Notes: generated from the sequence alone by a model not told the origin. Positions 1 to 13,086 are shown, counted from the stretch's first letter. The stretch is DNA of 64,000 bases from Saururus chinensis (GCA_035235625.1 CP141142.1:44805644-44869643); one strand, 5' to 3'. Translations and numbers: made by a program.

Positions 1-128
1 TCTTTGTTTGGGTTAGGCATTCAAGCATTTCAAATATGCATCCAACTGTAAAAGTTGAGATACGTAGACAGGTTCTTCTAGTTAGAAGAAAACCTAATAT
101 AACTTCTTTACTCACTGGTTCAATCCAG

Positions 129-343
129 TGTTAATTGTCACAGGTGACAACGACCGGCTTATTCCACTTTGGAATACCAAACGTCTATCGCAAGCCATAC
201 CTGGTTCCTTTCTAGAAGTAATACAGAGTTGCGGCCACATGCCTCATGAAGAGAGGGTAGACGAGTTCCTTTCAGTTGTTGACAAATTCCTTAAGGGTGT
301 TTTTCAAGGCACTCATGCGGAGCAGGTGCAAGCTTTAGCATGA
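129..343 (+). CDS. alpha/beta-fold hydrolase, copy A, last exon (partial gene)
   Basis: C-terminal exon of a plant alpha/beta-hydrolase; the rest lies upstream of the window. The acceptor is intact (ATCCAG before position 129), and phase 1 matches the exon-5 donor seen in copies B and C. It encodes about 71 residues. The acid residue is in VTGDNDR near the start. The catalytic histidine is in CGHMPHEE, followed by a helix ending KFLKGVF. The nucleophile exon is outside the window. The frame is open to a TGA at 341-343 with no damage, unlike copies B and C. The family resembles Arabidopsis proteins of the AT3G10840 type (recalled, not searched). Substrate unknown. Bases 1-128 match the intron before the last exon in B and C. 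Confidence 0.85.
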
Positions 344-892
344 GGATGACGCACGTCTTTGTTACAGAACGTATTGCCATTTTTACACTCTCCCCTTTGT
401 GAGGCCTGATTTAGTCTCATCTGAAGGGTGATTATTTATTGTAATTATATATTTATACTAAAAGCAATAAGAAAAAATATAGCACCTTCTTCGAAGCTAA
501 AAATGTGGTGTCATGGCGTCTGAAGCTCAATTAAGACGAAATTGTCAAGAAAATATTAAGGTAAAATGCATGAAGTTTGTCCTCCCACGTCTATGGAACA
601 AACCCTTTTCCAATGGGATTCAATCCTCGGTCCTCTCCCCGTTACTGAAAAAGATCGGACTCGCTCGACCACGGTTGTATTGGCAACTTAAGTTTGATTT
701 TAACATAAAAACAAGCTTGAGTTATCAAATTCCATAGCATTAAAAGTATTCTCTAACATATTTATGGGTTTCAACAGTGGACCTTGACTGGGCCTTGTTG
801 ATACTTGGGCATAGTTGGAAAAGAAGAGAAAGATGAGCTCCCACAAAAATTTAATTTCATAACCTCCTAGTCTTTTCTTCCATTGTTGGGAG
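344..892. other. 3' flank of hydrolase copy A, no gene
   Basis: AT-rich sequence. The first 100 bases after the stop (CTTTGTT, then CTCCCCTTTGTGAGG, then a run rich in TTATTGTAATTAT) loosely resemble 51070-51180 downstream of copy B, so they are probably 3' flank of the duplicated gene. Short frames at 513-737 and, on the minus strand, 700-1128 have no recognisable protein features. Confidence 0.5.
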
Positions 893-1529
893 TGGTCAAG
901 TGCACTGCCTGACCCAAGCCGAACTCGGTTCAGGGGCCGGTCAAGTACGCAGGGGCGACGAAGGAAAATTGAGATACGGTTTAGCGGAAGACTTAACCCT
1001 AAATATGGGCGATCTAACAGAATTACGGAATATACACATTCCTTTGAGCAAGAGTAAATAAGTAGAAAAGAAAGAGAGTCACTTGATTCAAAATAAACGA
1101 CTAGTCTCAAACCCACATGCTTAGTCAACCATAGCCCACTCTAAGCTCCAAAATAGGTTTTAAGCAACACAACTATATAAGGTAACATAAATCCAACAGA
1201 GAATCATACACAGGTTCTAAACATAAATCATAAACTAAGGAAAATAAGTCACAAGAGTCTCCACGATCACATCCAAGTCGTCTCCGATCTTTCCTCAAAG
1301 AGGAGACCCTGCCTGTCTGCGTGTCACGCCATGCAGCTCCAAAGCAAAAACACAATAAAGAGGGGTGATTTTAACAAACTCAGCAATAGTTTTCTAATAT
1401 ACTATCAGCATTGGCAACACGATAACATAGAAATATAATCATTCAGATCAAAGATTGACAAGATATAACATTTTTTTTATCACATATGCACATCACCTAA
1501 ATTTGCATCATAGTGTCTAATCTACATAG

Positions 1530-1830
1530 TGTCATTCACATCATAACAACCTGCATGAAATATATCTCTAACATACATATCAAATCATGCCTCAACATCA
1601 TATCATCCTGCATGAAATGTATCTCTAACATACATATCATATCATGCATCACATCATATCAACCTGCATGAAATATATCTCTAGCACACATACCCAACCA
1701 TATATTACATCACATCAACCTGCATAAAATATATTTCTAACATATATATCCAATCATGCATCACATCATATCAACCTGCATGAAATGTATCTCTAACATA
1801 TATATCCAATCATGCATCACATCATATAAA
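1530..1830. repeat. minisatellite in Y1, about 60-bp units
   Basis: Successive copies of ATCACATCATATCAACCTGC followed by ATGAAATATATCTCTAACAT and ACATATCCAATC, about five units with point differences. The same repeat type, longer and cleaner, occurs in Y2 at 4610-5330, so it belongs to the LTR family. Confidence 0.8.
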
Positions 1831-2300
1831 GCATACCTCCATCAAGGAGTAATCACAAATAGCGTCACGAAGACGGGAACACAGACAAGGCCACATAGGC
1901 GTGTCGTGGTCCAAATTCTACACAAGAATTTAAGAAGATTACATCATATAAAGAATGCCTTCATCAAGGAGTAATCACAAATAGCGTCACAAAGACAGGA
2001 ACACAGACAAGGCCACGTAGGCGTGTCACAGTCCAAATTCTACACAAGAATTTAAGATCACATCATATAAAGAATGCCTCCATTAAGGAGTAATCACAAA
2101 TAGCATCACGAAGACGGGAACACAGACAAGGCCAAGTAGGCGTGTCATGGTCCAAATTCTACACAAGAATTTAAGAAGATCACATTATATAAAGAATGCC
2201 TCCATCAAGGAGTAATCACAAATAGCATCACGAAGACGGGAATACAGACAAGGCCAAGTAGGCATGTCATGGTCCAAATTCTATGCAAGAATTTAAAAAG
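1817..2300. repeat. four tandem copies of a ~120-bp unit in Y1
   Basis: Four successive units start near 1819, 1942, 2057 and 2181. Each contains CATATAAAGAATGCCTCCAT, CAAGGAGTAATCACAAATAG, a GACGGGAACACAGACAAGGC block, GGCGTGTC and TCTACACAAGAATTTAAG. Y2 has one copy (about 5361-5465), so the expansion happened in Y1 alone. Confidence 0.85.
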
Positions 2301-3996
2301 TTCGGGGTAGTCAATCCCTAATTGCTGCTCACCCCAAACGATCCTAGCCGAGGATGTCACATTCTCACGAAGAGAACCTAGAGCAAGGGTGTTCGTTTTG
2401 GGACATCTCCTGCAGGGGGAAGAGCTCGAGTTCCCACGTAGGAACCCACAAACACATGGTAGCTGGTGCAAAGAGCATACCATACTGGATTCTCAGGGTC
2501 TAGGTTTGACTGTCTCAATAAATAAATCTCAACCGCATTAATAATTTAGAACAACTAAACTTGACTCGACTCAACCCGGAGAGTGCACATGTTCTATAAA
2601 GGAACTCAAATCAAAATATGTCCTTTCGGACCAATCAAGTTTCGATTAAGCCAATGACCGATTAATCCGGCACGCAATTTCACCACATTGTATCCAATCG
2701 ATCAAATTTGATTAATCTCGATAAAGCCTCAGAGTGTGCACGTAAAAATACTTCTATGTTGACTCTAGTCCTCATGTCCCATACCATGAGTATTCATGAT
2801 GCCATAGAAGCAAATTTAACTAAGCACTAGCGCAACGAACCTTAGAGCTATCAATCAACATAATGCGTCCCATACCGCAAGTGTCTAATGGTTTCTCTTC
2901 GGCTGTTCCACATAGCCGATCAATTCCGATTAACCAACGGTAAAACCTCAATTGGAAATACATTTTCATGATGCATGCAACATGGTACATACGTGGGCAA
3001 AGCATATATGAATTCTAATTCATTATAGGTACTCTCATCAGCCCTTCATGCATCATTCATAATCATAATAATAAACCTCATCATCATCATTAAACCCCAC
3101 ATGTGTGTGTACACATAGTAGAAGCACTTCACTCAATGCATATCAACATGCTTGAAGTTCACTCACCATCACACTACACATGAGTATTAACATCTAATCA
3201 TGAATTTCAGCAGATATCATAGGAGAAGAATCATTAAAATCGTAACTCAAATCAAAGCTTAACCACAAGCTAACCACATATAAGATCATTCACTTCATAC
3301 TTGAGTCAAGACGTAACACTAGTATTCACACATCAATTAACCACATCTTAACATGACATATCAGCCCATTAGTATACTGTAGCCCTACTGAAAATACACC
3401 TAACTATAGAGAATCAACCATTCATAACTTCAAGATAGTAATTCCAAAATCATATAACCAACCACATGTCATTCCACATAACTCTAAATATATATACCAC
3501 AACTTCTAACATCAATAAAATACTCTTCAACTAGCTTATTATAGATCAAAATACTCTACATAAACATAAAAATGATATTTTGAAGTAGATAGGTCAAAAT
3601 AAACATCATACATAAAATTGTCAAATCCTGCAGTATAGCTGTTCGAACGCCCTGTAGGGCCGTTCAATCGGCTAAACAGGAAAAATGTCAAAATTGCAGT
3701 GTTGCTGTTCGAACCTGCATGGCTGTTCGAACACCAACAAGGCAGATTTGACCTTCTTCTTCCTTTTGCATTTTCAAACCGAAACTCCATTGATAAAACT
3801 CAAAATCACCATCTAACAACCTAAATGCCATTAAAAGTCCACCATAACTTCCAGAATGCTAATCCATATCATAACAAGATAAAACCCAATGAAATCGGGA
3901 TTAAAGATTACCATTTGTTAATCATGCCATTAAAGCCTTAAATCAAGTAAAACCATTCGAAACAAACCCCCAAATCAAGAGTTTTACCATAGGAAG

Positions 3997-6900
3997 TGTC
4001 ACGCCCCGGTGATGCCCGACCCGAGCCGAACCCGGTCCAAGGGCCGGTCAAACGCGCGGGGGCAACGAAGTGAAGATTGAGAAATGATCTAGCGGAAGAC
4101 TTAACCCTAACCACGGGCGATTAACAGAAACACGGAAAGCGCACAATCCTTTGAGCAAGAGTAAATAAAAAGGGAAGAAAAGGTGTTGCTTATCACAAAG
4201 TAAACAACAATCTCAAACCAACAAGCTTAGTTAAGTAAAACCCACACTGGCTCAAAATAAGTCATAAGCATCACAACTGTAAAAATATGGCATAAATCCA
4301 AAACAAGAACCCTACACAAAGGTCTTGAACAACAACATAACTAAGGAAAATAAACCACACAAAGAACTCCACGATCACATCTAAGCCACCTCCGACCTTT
4401 CCTCGAAGAGGAGTCCTGTCCGTCTGCGTGTTGCACCACGCAGCCCCAAATCAAAACACGCAAAGAGGGGTGAGTTTAACAAACTCAATAATGGTTTTAA
4501 TATCACTATCAACATCGAAAACACAATAGCATAGTAATAAGATCATTCAAATTCACGATTTACATGATGCATCATTTTCTGATCACATATTCACATCACT
4601 TAAAACTGCATCACAGTGCATAATCAACCTGTATGGATGTATCTCTAACATACATATTCTCACATGCATAATATCATCACAATCTGCATGGATGTATCTC
4701 TAACATACATATTCCCACATGCATTCACATCATAACCAATCCTGCATGGATGTATCTCTAACATACATATTCCCATATGCATAACATCATCACAATCCGC
4801 ATGGATGTATCTCTAACATATATATTCCCACATGCATTCACATCATAACCAATCCTGCATGGATGTATCTCTAACATACATATTCCCACATGCATAACAT
4901 CATCACAATCTGCATGGATGTATCTCTAACATACATATTCTCACATGCATTCACATCATAACCAATCCTGTATGGATGTATATCTAATATACATATTCCC
5001 ACATGCATAACATCATCACAATCTGCATGGATGTATCTCTAACATACATATTCTCACATGCATTCACATCATAACCAATCTTGCATGGATGTATCTCTAA
5101 CATACATATTCCCACATGTATAACATCATCACAATCTGCATGGATGTATCTCTAACATACATATTCCCACATGCATTCACATCATAACCAATCCTGCATG
5201 GATGCATCTCTAACATACATATTCCCACATGCATTCACATCATAACCAATCCTGCATGGATGTATCTCTAACATACATATTCCCACATGCATAATATCAA
5301 ATCGAACTGCATAGATGTATGTCTAATATACATATTCCACATGCATAACATCAAAATTAACCTCCATCAAGGAGTGATCACACATTAATGTCACACAGAC
5401 GGGAGCATAGACAAGGCCACGAAGGCGTGTCATGGTCCAAAATTCTACACAAGAATTATAGAAAGATCGGGGTTGTCAATCCCTAATACTGCTTGCCCTG
5501 GGCGATCCTGGCCAAGGATGTCCCATTCTCACACAGAGAATCTAGAGCAGGGGTGTTTGCCCAGGGACATCTCCTGCGGAGGGAAGAGCCCGAGTTCTCA
5601 CACAGAGAACCCTAGAACACGTGGTAGCGGGGTGCACACGGCATACCACACTGGATTCTCAGGGTCAAGATGACACACATAATAACATTCTCACAATCCG
5701 CAAGACAAGTACACAACTCGTCCCCACATCATTCCATTTAATTAGACTTAACCCGGGGAGTGCACTCGTTCCACACAGGAACTTCAAATCGTTCCACACA
5801 GGAACTTCAAATTGTTCCACACAGGAACTTCAAATCAAAATATGTCCTTTCAGACCAATCAACTTGCGATTAATCCACGACCGATCAATCCAGCACACAA
5901 TTCCATCACATTGCATCCAACGGTCAAATTCGATTAATCACGATGAAGCCTCAATTGGAAATCCATTTTCATGATGCATGCAGCATGGTATATATGTGGG
6001 CAAAGCATACATGAATCCTAATCCATGATAAGTGCTCTCACCAGCCCCTAATGCATCATTCATAATCACAATATTAAGCTTCAACATCATCATTTAACCC
6101 CACATGTGTGTGTGTATCTAGTAGCAGCATTTCACAAAATGCATATCAACATGCTTGAAAATCAACTCACTACCACACTATACATATGAATTTCTATCCA
6201 AACATGAATTCCAGCGGAAATCATAGAAGAAGAATCGTTGAAATCATAGCTAGATTCAAAACTCAACCACAAAGGCTAAACACATATAACATCACTCATT
6301 TCATTATTGAGTCGTGGCATTCACTAACATCTACACACCACTAACCACAATTTATCATGACCAATCAGTCCAACAATGATTGTAGTCCTACTGAAAATAT
6401 GCTTAACAAAAGGGAAACAACCATTCATAATTTCAAGATAACGATTCCAACATCATGCCACAAAATATGAGTCATTCCACCATCTCTAAGCATATATCTC
6501 AACTCCATAAACTTAATAGCATGCATTTTCAGTAGCCTAACATAGCTTAAAATACTTCACATTCATATAAAATTGGCAAGCTAAAGTGGAATCATCAAAA
6601 TAGACATCATATGCACAACATACAATTTCCTGTGTAGCCGATCGATCGCCCTTCAGGCCGTTCGATCGGTTACACGCAAAAATTTAAAATTTACAGTTCA
6701 GCCGATCGATTGCCCTGCAGGGCCGATCGATCGCCAACATAGCAGAACAGTCATCTTCTTCCTTTCGTAAATCCAAACCGAAACACCATAGATAACACTT
6801 CAAATCCACATCTAACACCCTAATCATCATCAAAAGTCCTCCTTGACTTCCAGAACATCAAACCAAACCATAATAATGCAAAACCCTAAGAAATCGGGAT

Positions 6901-7826
6901 TAAATAATTTTATTTTCTAATCTTACCATTAACACACTAAATCAAGCAAAATATTTCGAAATAAGCCAAAAATGAAGAATTTTACCATGGATAAAAAGAG
7001 ATTTCGAAGACCCATTACCTCAGCACTTGATTAAGCTCGGATTGAAGAGTCACCCTTCTTGAAATCCTTAAAAACACAATGAGTTTGAATTAAATCCTAA
7101 TAGAAATCGATTAACTCAAGAAATCCCTAATTAAATCTTAGATCTAGGGCTTGTTGGTAGTAAAAATCGAATTTTGAATGTTAGGGTTTGTAATAAAATA
7201 CAAATCAGTAGTTTTTGATGGTCAAAAACGAATTAAATCAAGGGGAAAATAGTAGATTTGGAAGAAATTAAGAAGAAAACAATGAATTAGTGTTTAATTA
7301 GAGTAAGATTACCTTAATCGGCTTCTAATTCGGGCCTAAGTGGGGATTAGGCCAGCCCTCCTTCTTTAGCCTATTCCCAAAAATGGAAATGGCTCAGGTT
7401 TTCCCTTTTATAGTAAGGGTTGGGGTATGCATAGGTAAGTTTTGGGGTGTAAATATGAAAAGTAGGCTAAAAGTGGGTATTTTATAAATTTAAGCACAAT
7501 TTAAGCCTAATAAAATTCTGAAAATTTTTGTGGGACCTTAAGTATATGTCTAGGTTCATTTGAACTAAAAATAAAATTTTCGATGGTGGGGCCCACAGGG
7601 GTCCCGCCAAAACCCTAATTTTTGGGAAAATAGTAAAAATTCCAAAAATTCACATTTGGTTTAAAGTCACTTAAAACGACTAATGTTGAAGTTAATTTTG
7701 GTTAAAACCATTACAAACACTATTTATTTTACGAAATCACCGAATAAGATCAGAAAACGCGTTAATCTCACAAGAACCCATAATTAAAGAAAATCAAAAC
7801 CCAGTTTAAAGATGAGGGTCCTTACA
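3997..7826. mobile_element. solo LTR Y2 (TGTCACGCCCC...CTTACA), 3.83 kb
   Basis: Begins TGTCACGCCCCGG at 3997 and ends CTTACA at 7826. It is flanked by the 5-bp target duplication GGAAG at 3992-3996 and 7827-7831. The host sequence on both sides is the older LTR Y1, so this is a self-family insertion. It contains no gag or pol, so it is a solo LTR. It carries a minisatellite (4610-5330), the double palindromic motif (6636-6737) and an AT-rich right half. A third member of the family starts at 63745. Confidence 0.92.
4610..5350. repeat. minisatellite in Y2 with alternating 55/58-bp units
   Basis: About 13 units, each with CTGCATGGATGTATCTCTAA and CATACATATTCCCACATGCA. Units alternate between a short type (CATAACATCATCACAATC) and a longer one (TTCACATCATAACCAATC), giving a dimeric higher-order period of about 113 bp through most of the array. 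It breaks down near 5220, where two long-type units adjoin. Confidence 0.85.
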
Positions 7827-8721
7827 GGAAGACTGAAATTTCAAAAGTCCATTACCTTATCCCTTGATTAGGCTTGGATTTGATAGTCACCCTTCTTGAA
7901 AACCTTACAAAGACATAGAGTTTGAATTAAACTCCATTAAAACCGATTTAACAAAGAAAACCCTAATCAAAAACTTAGATCTAGGGCTTGTTGAACACAA
8001 AAATTAAATTTTTAGAGCTAGGGTTTGAAGTAAAGATGCAAATAAGTAGTTTTGATGTTTAAAAACGAATCAAAACAAATGGTAAATGGTAAATCTAGAA
8101 GTAATTAGGGGAAAGGCTAGGATTTAGGGCTTAATTAGAAGGGACTTACCTTAAACACCTTCTAATCCGGGCCTAATTGAGGATTAGGCCTGACCTCTCC
8201 TTCTCAACCTATTCCCAAAATGGTAAATGGCTCAGGTCTACCCTTTTATAGTAGGTTTTGGGGTGTGTATGGGTAAATTGTGGGGTATGAATAGAAAAAT
8301 AGGTTAAAAATGGGTAATTTAGCTATTTGAGCACTAATAAAACCTAAAAAAATTATGAAAATTTTTATAAGAGCTTGTGTTGATGTATGGGTTAATTTGG
8401 TCCAAAAACCAAAATTTTAATGGTGGGGCCCACAGGGGGTCCTGCCAAACCCTGATTTTCGGAAAAATAGTGAAAATTCAAAAAAATTCCAAAAATTTAC
8501 ATTTAATTCAAAATCACTTAAAACCAGTAATTGTAAAGTTTATTTTGATTAAAACAATGAGAAATACCGTCTATCTTTGAAACCACTAAATAAATCAAAA
8601 AACGAGTTAACCTCACGATAACCGATAATTAAAGTGAAACGAAAACCAGTTTAAGATCAAAGATCTTACAGGTGGCACACAAGAAAGTATAATAACAAAT
8701 CACCAGAAGGGTACCACAAGC

Positions 8722-9103
8722 CATGGTTTGCTATCTCGGATATCAGTCTCGTCTCGGTAGCCGAGAGAGATGAGATTTTGGAGGGATGAGATCTCTCCGA
8801 GATCTATTGCAAGCGTTCAGGTGATTGTAAAAAAATAATTAACACATTTTTTAATGTGGGTATATATTATTATTAATAAATATTAAACAATTATAAACTT
8901 ATGATAATATAATAAAAATTATGTAGAGTAAGGAAAAAATATAATATTTATTGATGATGCAATGAGACAATAGAAATATTGTTTATGTAGAAAAATAAAA
9001 AATTATTTAGCTATAAGATCTAAGAATAGGTAAACCCAATGATATAAGACTAAGAATTAATTTAAGTAGAGCATCTAATAAAGTACTAATTTTTTACAAT
9101 TTC
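8722..9103. repeat. hAT left terminal and subterminal region
   Basis: Holds the 10-bp terminal inverted repeat and clustered CTCGG/CCGAG/GAGATCTC motifs up to about 8820. AT-rich noncoding sequence then runs to the transposase stop at 9104. I see no gene here. Confidence 0.75.
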
Positions 9104-11710
9104 CTATCCTTTACTATGGTTGGATTGCTTAATCGGTCGTGACCCATGATTGGAATCCTGTGTAGCATGAGTAAAACCATCTTCCTCAGTGAAATCCAAA
9201 TGAGTCATGTTAAATCCTTCATTTTGATTGGCCTCATTCCCTATGAAAATGTGTCTGCTACTATCATTTCCATCATAATCTCTTCCACTATTATTGTCTC
9301 CATCATCTATAGCACTATCATCATCGGACACTGGATCATCTACATGCATGTGAGATCCCTTGGTTATAGAAGATAATACAATTTCTTCTCTAAATTTTTC
9401 AACATCAATTCCGACTTCTTTTGCCGTACTAGCAATTAAGGGATCAAGTTGTTCATCATCCTGGTCCATAGAGTCTGTTGCTACCCACTCAGCATAAGTA
9501 TTCTCTATCTCATCCAAATATGCTTCAGCCACTAATTCAAAGTGGTCTAAGGGGTCATCCTCTTGTTTGTCACAATTTTTATAATTGTCTTCTATATCCT
9601 TCATCCACAACTTCATATTATAATGACAAAATACTAGTTTCTTCAACTTATTGTAGGACAATCTATTCCTAGGCTTCGTGTGAATGAGGGCAAATGCGCT
9701 CCAATTTTTCACACATGGAGATGCAGAGGCAGTTTGTGATAGTATATGAATAGCCAACTTGCTTAATGTAGGGCAATCAATCCCATACAATGACCACCAT
9801 TCTCCTGAAAAATAAAGAGAACAAAGTAACATCTTCATAGAGATGAATTAATCAATTATATGGGTAATTTTTTTTATCTTCATGTTCAAGTTACCTGCCC
9901 ACATTGTTTTCCTTGATTGAATGACACTTCTACTTCCAAATGTGCCACATGCATCCCTAAACCTGACAATCCTTATACAAGTTGTTGTATGTCAATGATA
10001 TTATATAAGAAAATAATGGATACATTGTGTCCAATTAATATTTAGGTAGTTACCTCACTGCCTATATTGCCTACATCATCTGACATTGGGAACAACTTAT
10101 CAAATACGTCATGCACCGCCTTAATTAAATATGGTATGTACCCAAGCTTTTTACTATAATAGTACTTAGGATTATGCTACATAAAAAATTGCATAATAAT
10201 TAAGATAAGTAACATATTTCCTAAAAGTAACAATTGTTAGAGATGCTTACCGGCCTTGTAGATGGGTTCATCCATTGATCTTACCCACCTCTTGTCAATA
10301 ATTTTATTAACCCATACATGAGACCTTAGAGATGAGACTTCAATGGTCATCTTTATTCTATCAATAGCCTCATATATAGATCCCATAGTTGGAAATTTTT
10401 CAATGCCCATGACTCGTAGAACCTCATGCACTGGCTCCATAATTGCAATTGAATCCTTCACTTCTTCCCAAAACTTGTTATCAGCACAATTTTCTCCACA
10501 TTTGCAACACATGGATGAGTTTGAAGGTCAGAATCTAGCCACTGTTGACTTGAGAAGAATGATCGCAGTGCGCTCTTCTCTCTTTGCAAGCTCTCTAGTA
10601 CAATGAAGTTTGTCGCGAATCGTGTTGCCCCTGGACGTACTAAATCCCAACCACAAGCCTATCGTATATGGTGAATAAGTTTGTCATGGTTATATATAAA
10701 TCTTGTCACCATTCTTCCTTTTTATCTGCATTTTCTACAAAGCCATGCTTTCGACTTCTTCAAACATGAGGTCTATACAATGACCTGCACAAGGTGTTCA
10801 ATATAATGCATACCTCTGCATCAATATCTTGCCAGCTTTCTTATAATTGCTTGCATTATCTGTGACAATCTGAACTACATTCTTTCTTCCAATTCTCTTA
10901 ATTTGTTCTTCAATTAAGTTCATGATATAGTAAGCATTCTTCTCCTTTTCCGAAGCATCAACTGAGTTTAAAAAATAAATTCTTCGGTTGCTATAAACCA
11001 TGAAGTTGATGATAAACATTTTTGTCGGCCCCGTCCATCCATCATACAAAATGGAGCATCCATATTCGTTCCAAATAGGTTCCATATCTTTAATCCTCTT
11101 GTCTATGTCTTTGACCTCTTTGTCTAAATATATTCCCAATATATCCTTGGCAGTGGGAGTACATACTCCTTTTCCAACTGCTTGTGCTTCAAATATCATG
11201 TTTAGAAAATGAGGAAAACCGGCAACATGAGCAAGAATATGGTTAAAGATGAAAAACTTAGAAATCATCCTACCAAGTCTTTCTCTCAAACTAGGTGAGA
11301 CTATATCTGTAACAGTCTATTGGGTTGACATGCCAACTTTTCTCTTTGCATGTGCTCCACTACTAGAACCACCTATGTTAGTTGATATAACCCTAGATGC
11401 TTCAGGCTCATCCTCATCTAATGTGTCAATTTGAACCTCTGATTCATACCCAAGACGACCAATTTCTACACGGATCTTTTTTTTTGTCTCTCAAATCAAG
11501 CATTTTTTTCTTATTTTCCTCTTTGAGGACTTTCAGTTCATTTCGCACATTCTCAAGACACTTTTTGCACCTTGCAACATCTTTACCACCTATCAAATGA
11601 TCCTTCAATCTTGTCACTCCCCCAGCCTTCATAACTTTATCCCAATAATTACATCTTGACCTTTTGACGCCCACTGGCATTCCATGTTCCCAACCCTTAT
11701 CTGTTGCCAT
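9104..11710 (-). pseudogene. hAT transposase, frameshifted and broken
   Basis: Read from 11710 leftwards. The N-terminal BED-type zinc finger is visible (WEHG...RCNYWDKV...GGVTRLKDHLIGG), but the second cysteine expected in CNYC is tryptophan. A lysine/glutamate-rich coiled stretch follows. Next comes a DUF659 domain (11289-10798; GCSILYDGWTGPTK, VVQIVTDNASNYKKAGK). A middle segment (10512-10237; FWEEVKDSIAIMEPVHEVLR, IIDKRW) precedes the C-terminal hAT dimerisation region (9838-9104; CPTLSKLAIHILSQTASASP, NRLSYNKLKKLVF). An acidic serine/asparagine-rich tail follows. The pieces lie in different frames with stops and noncoding gaps between them, so no full transposase can be made. It encoded the DNA transposase that mobilises the enclosing element. 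Confidence 0.88.
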
Positions 11711-12008
11711 AATTTATGCATAAAACATATAGAAAAATAATAAGCTCTCTGCATAAAAATCACACTTGACATCCTCATCTAATAAAGTAATCAACACCTA
11801 GGTTAGATAAGAGGTTCACATTCCATAAAATTAGTCTAAAAGCAAAAATGATGAATAAAGGAATAAAAATTTGATGAGTAATATTATAAAGAAAAATCTA
11901 ATAAGTTATGGATCTTTGTAAGAATGTCTATGCCTTTTTTTAAGGCAAAGGGAACTTGACTCCTGTAGTAACTCTTATGTAACATTCGCTTCATTGTTCT
12001 TTTTCTAG
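11711..12008. other. hAT interior, no gene seen
   Basis: AT-rich stretch between the transposase start codon side and the captured thioesterase exons. It would hold the transposase 5' leader on one strand and intron sequence of the thioesterase fragment on the other. No repeat or further exon recognised. Confidence 0.5.
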
Positions 12009-13015
12009 CAGTAAAACTTGTGGTTGGTGGCCTCAGCATGGGTGCTGCAACTGCCCTTTACTTTGCCACTTGTGCTGCTCATGGTAAATATGGCAACAGT
12101 ACCCCATATCTAGTTAACCTAAGTGTAGCTGTTTGTCTAAGTGACTGGTTTCCATGTTCACGGTGCATATTTCATGTCAATAATGCTGCATATGTATTTA
12201 TCTTTGTTTAGATGGGTTCTTTGACTGTTTAATTTGTGAACCACCCTGTTGTTATTTTCTAGGAGCTTGAAAGCAAAGATGGAGGAGTCACCAGAAGCTG
12301 AGAGTGATGCTGCATCTCTGCCTCTTCTACTCTGTCATGGAAAATGTGTACTTTTGCTATTACTGATTAAATGGATTACAAATTTTCAAATCTTTCCTTG
12401 GTGCATGAAAATGCATCTTGCCAATGCACAAAGCCAAATATCTTCCTCTAATTAGCTCCACTCTTCATCCATCACTCCCCTCTCCTTATCCATCTCATCT
12501 CATGATAACACGAAGTAAATCAAGAATATGCAAACCACTTGTACATAAGTCTCTTTTCACAAAACTTCAGTCCAAGCTATACCTCTCTCCCTCCATTCCT
12601 CCCACTCTTTACCCATCTTATCCCATAATAACACGAAGTAAATCAAGGATATACAAACCACAAGTACCTATGTCTCTTCACACAAACCTTCAGTCCTAGT
12701 CTTCACCTCAAACTGACCTGATTAGAAGAAGATATTTGGCTAAGTGTGTATTAGCAAGATGCCTTGTCACTGCAACAATCAGTGCACTTTCTAAATTGCA
12801 ATTGGACACTTCCTGATTATTGGCGTGTTTCTTATGCAACAGAATCAGATGATGTAAATATTACTATATGAAATGCATTTTATAATTGAAGTAGGGAATA
12901 ACAATTTTATTCCTCTTGCAGGAGATGATGTTGCCTATTTTAAACATGGAGAAAAATCTGCAGAAGTTTTAACTTCGACTAGATTTCAAAATCTTACTTT
13001 CAAAACATACAGAGG
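12009..13015 (+). pseudogene. acyl-protein thioesterase-like gene fragment (three exons)
   Basis: Three exons of a plant acyl-protein thioesterase (alpha/beta hydrolase that removes palmitate from cytosolic-face proteins). Exon a, about 12009-12162, encodes VKLVVGGLSMGAATALYF through SDWFPCSR. GLSMG is the nucleophile elbow (GFSMG in functional members). Exon b, 12263-12345, encodes SLKAKMEESPEAESDAASLP and LLLCHGK. Exon c, 12922-13015, encodes DDVAYFKHGEKSAEVL to KTYRG and carries the catalytic Asp. Splice sites are GT-AG. The N-terminal exons and the last exon with the catalytic His are absent. Joining b to c makes TGA where functional members have a glycine codon, because the last exon-b base (12345) is T not G. 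It sits inside the hAT element, so it is best read as a captured fragment. Confidence 0.85.
12433..12740. mobile_element. MITE in the thioesterase intron
   Basis: Inverted ends: GCCAAATATCTTCCTCTAAT at 12433 and its near complement ATTAGAAGAAGATATTTGGC ending at 12740. The interior contains a direct duplication of about 120 bp (AATAACACGAAGTAAATCAA type block, near 12500 and 12630). Noncoding. Family not assigned; flanking bases are compatible with a 2-3-bp TA/TAA duplication, but this is not clear. Confidence 0.65.
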
Positions 13016-13086
13016 GTATGATCAATTAGTTTATATGTTTGCTACATATAAGTGCAACAAACAACAACATAAATGAGTTGCGTTAC

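Larger units (their letters stand above)
893..8670. mobile_element. old long LTR of family Y (Y1), interrupted by Y2
   Basis: From about 893 the sequence is collinear with the LTR at 3997-7826: the CCGAACCCGGTCCAAGGGCC-like block, GCGGAAGACTTAACCCTAA, the CTGCATGAAATGTATC repeats, the paired TTCGAACG motif, then after Y2 the CACCCTTCTTGAAA block and a terminal CTTACA at 8665-8670. Y2 sits at 3997-7826 inside it. The start is degenerate and I could not find a convincing target duplication, so the left edge is approximate. No gag or pol is present, so it looks like a solo LTR about 3.9 kb long without the insert. Ty3-type is inferred from the LTR style, not from protein. Confidence 0.7.

Noticed and set aside
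4610-5350. CRISPR-like regular array
   Set aside because: Plant nuclear context. The spacers are not unique; they are two alternating sequences, so it is a minisatellite within an LTR.
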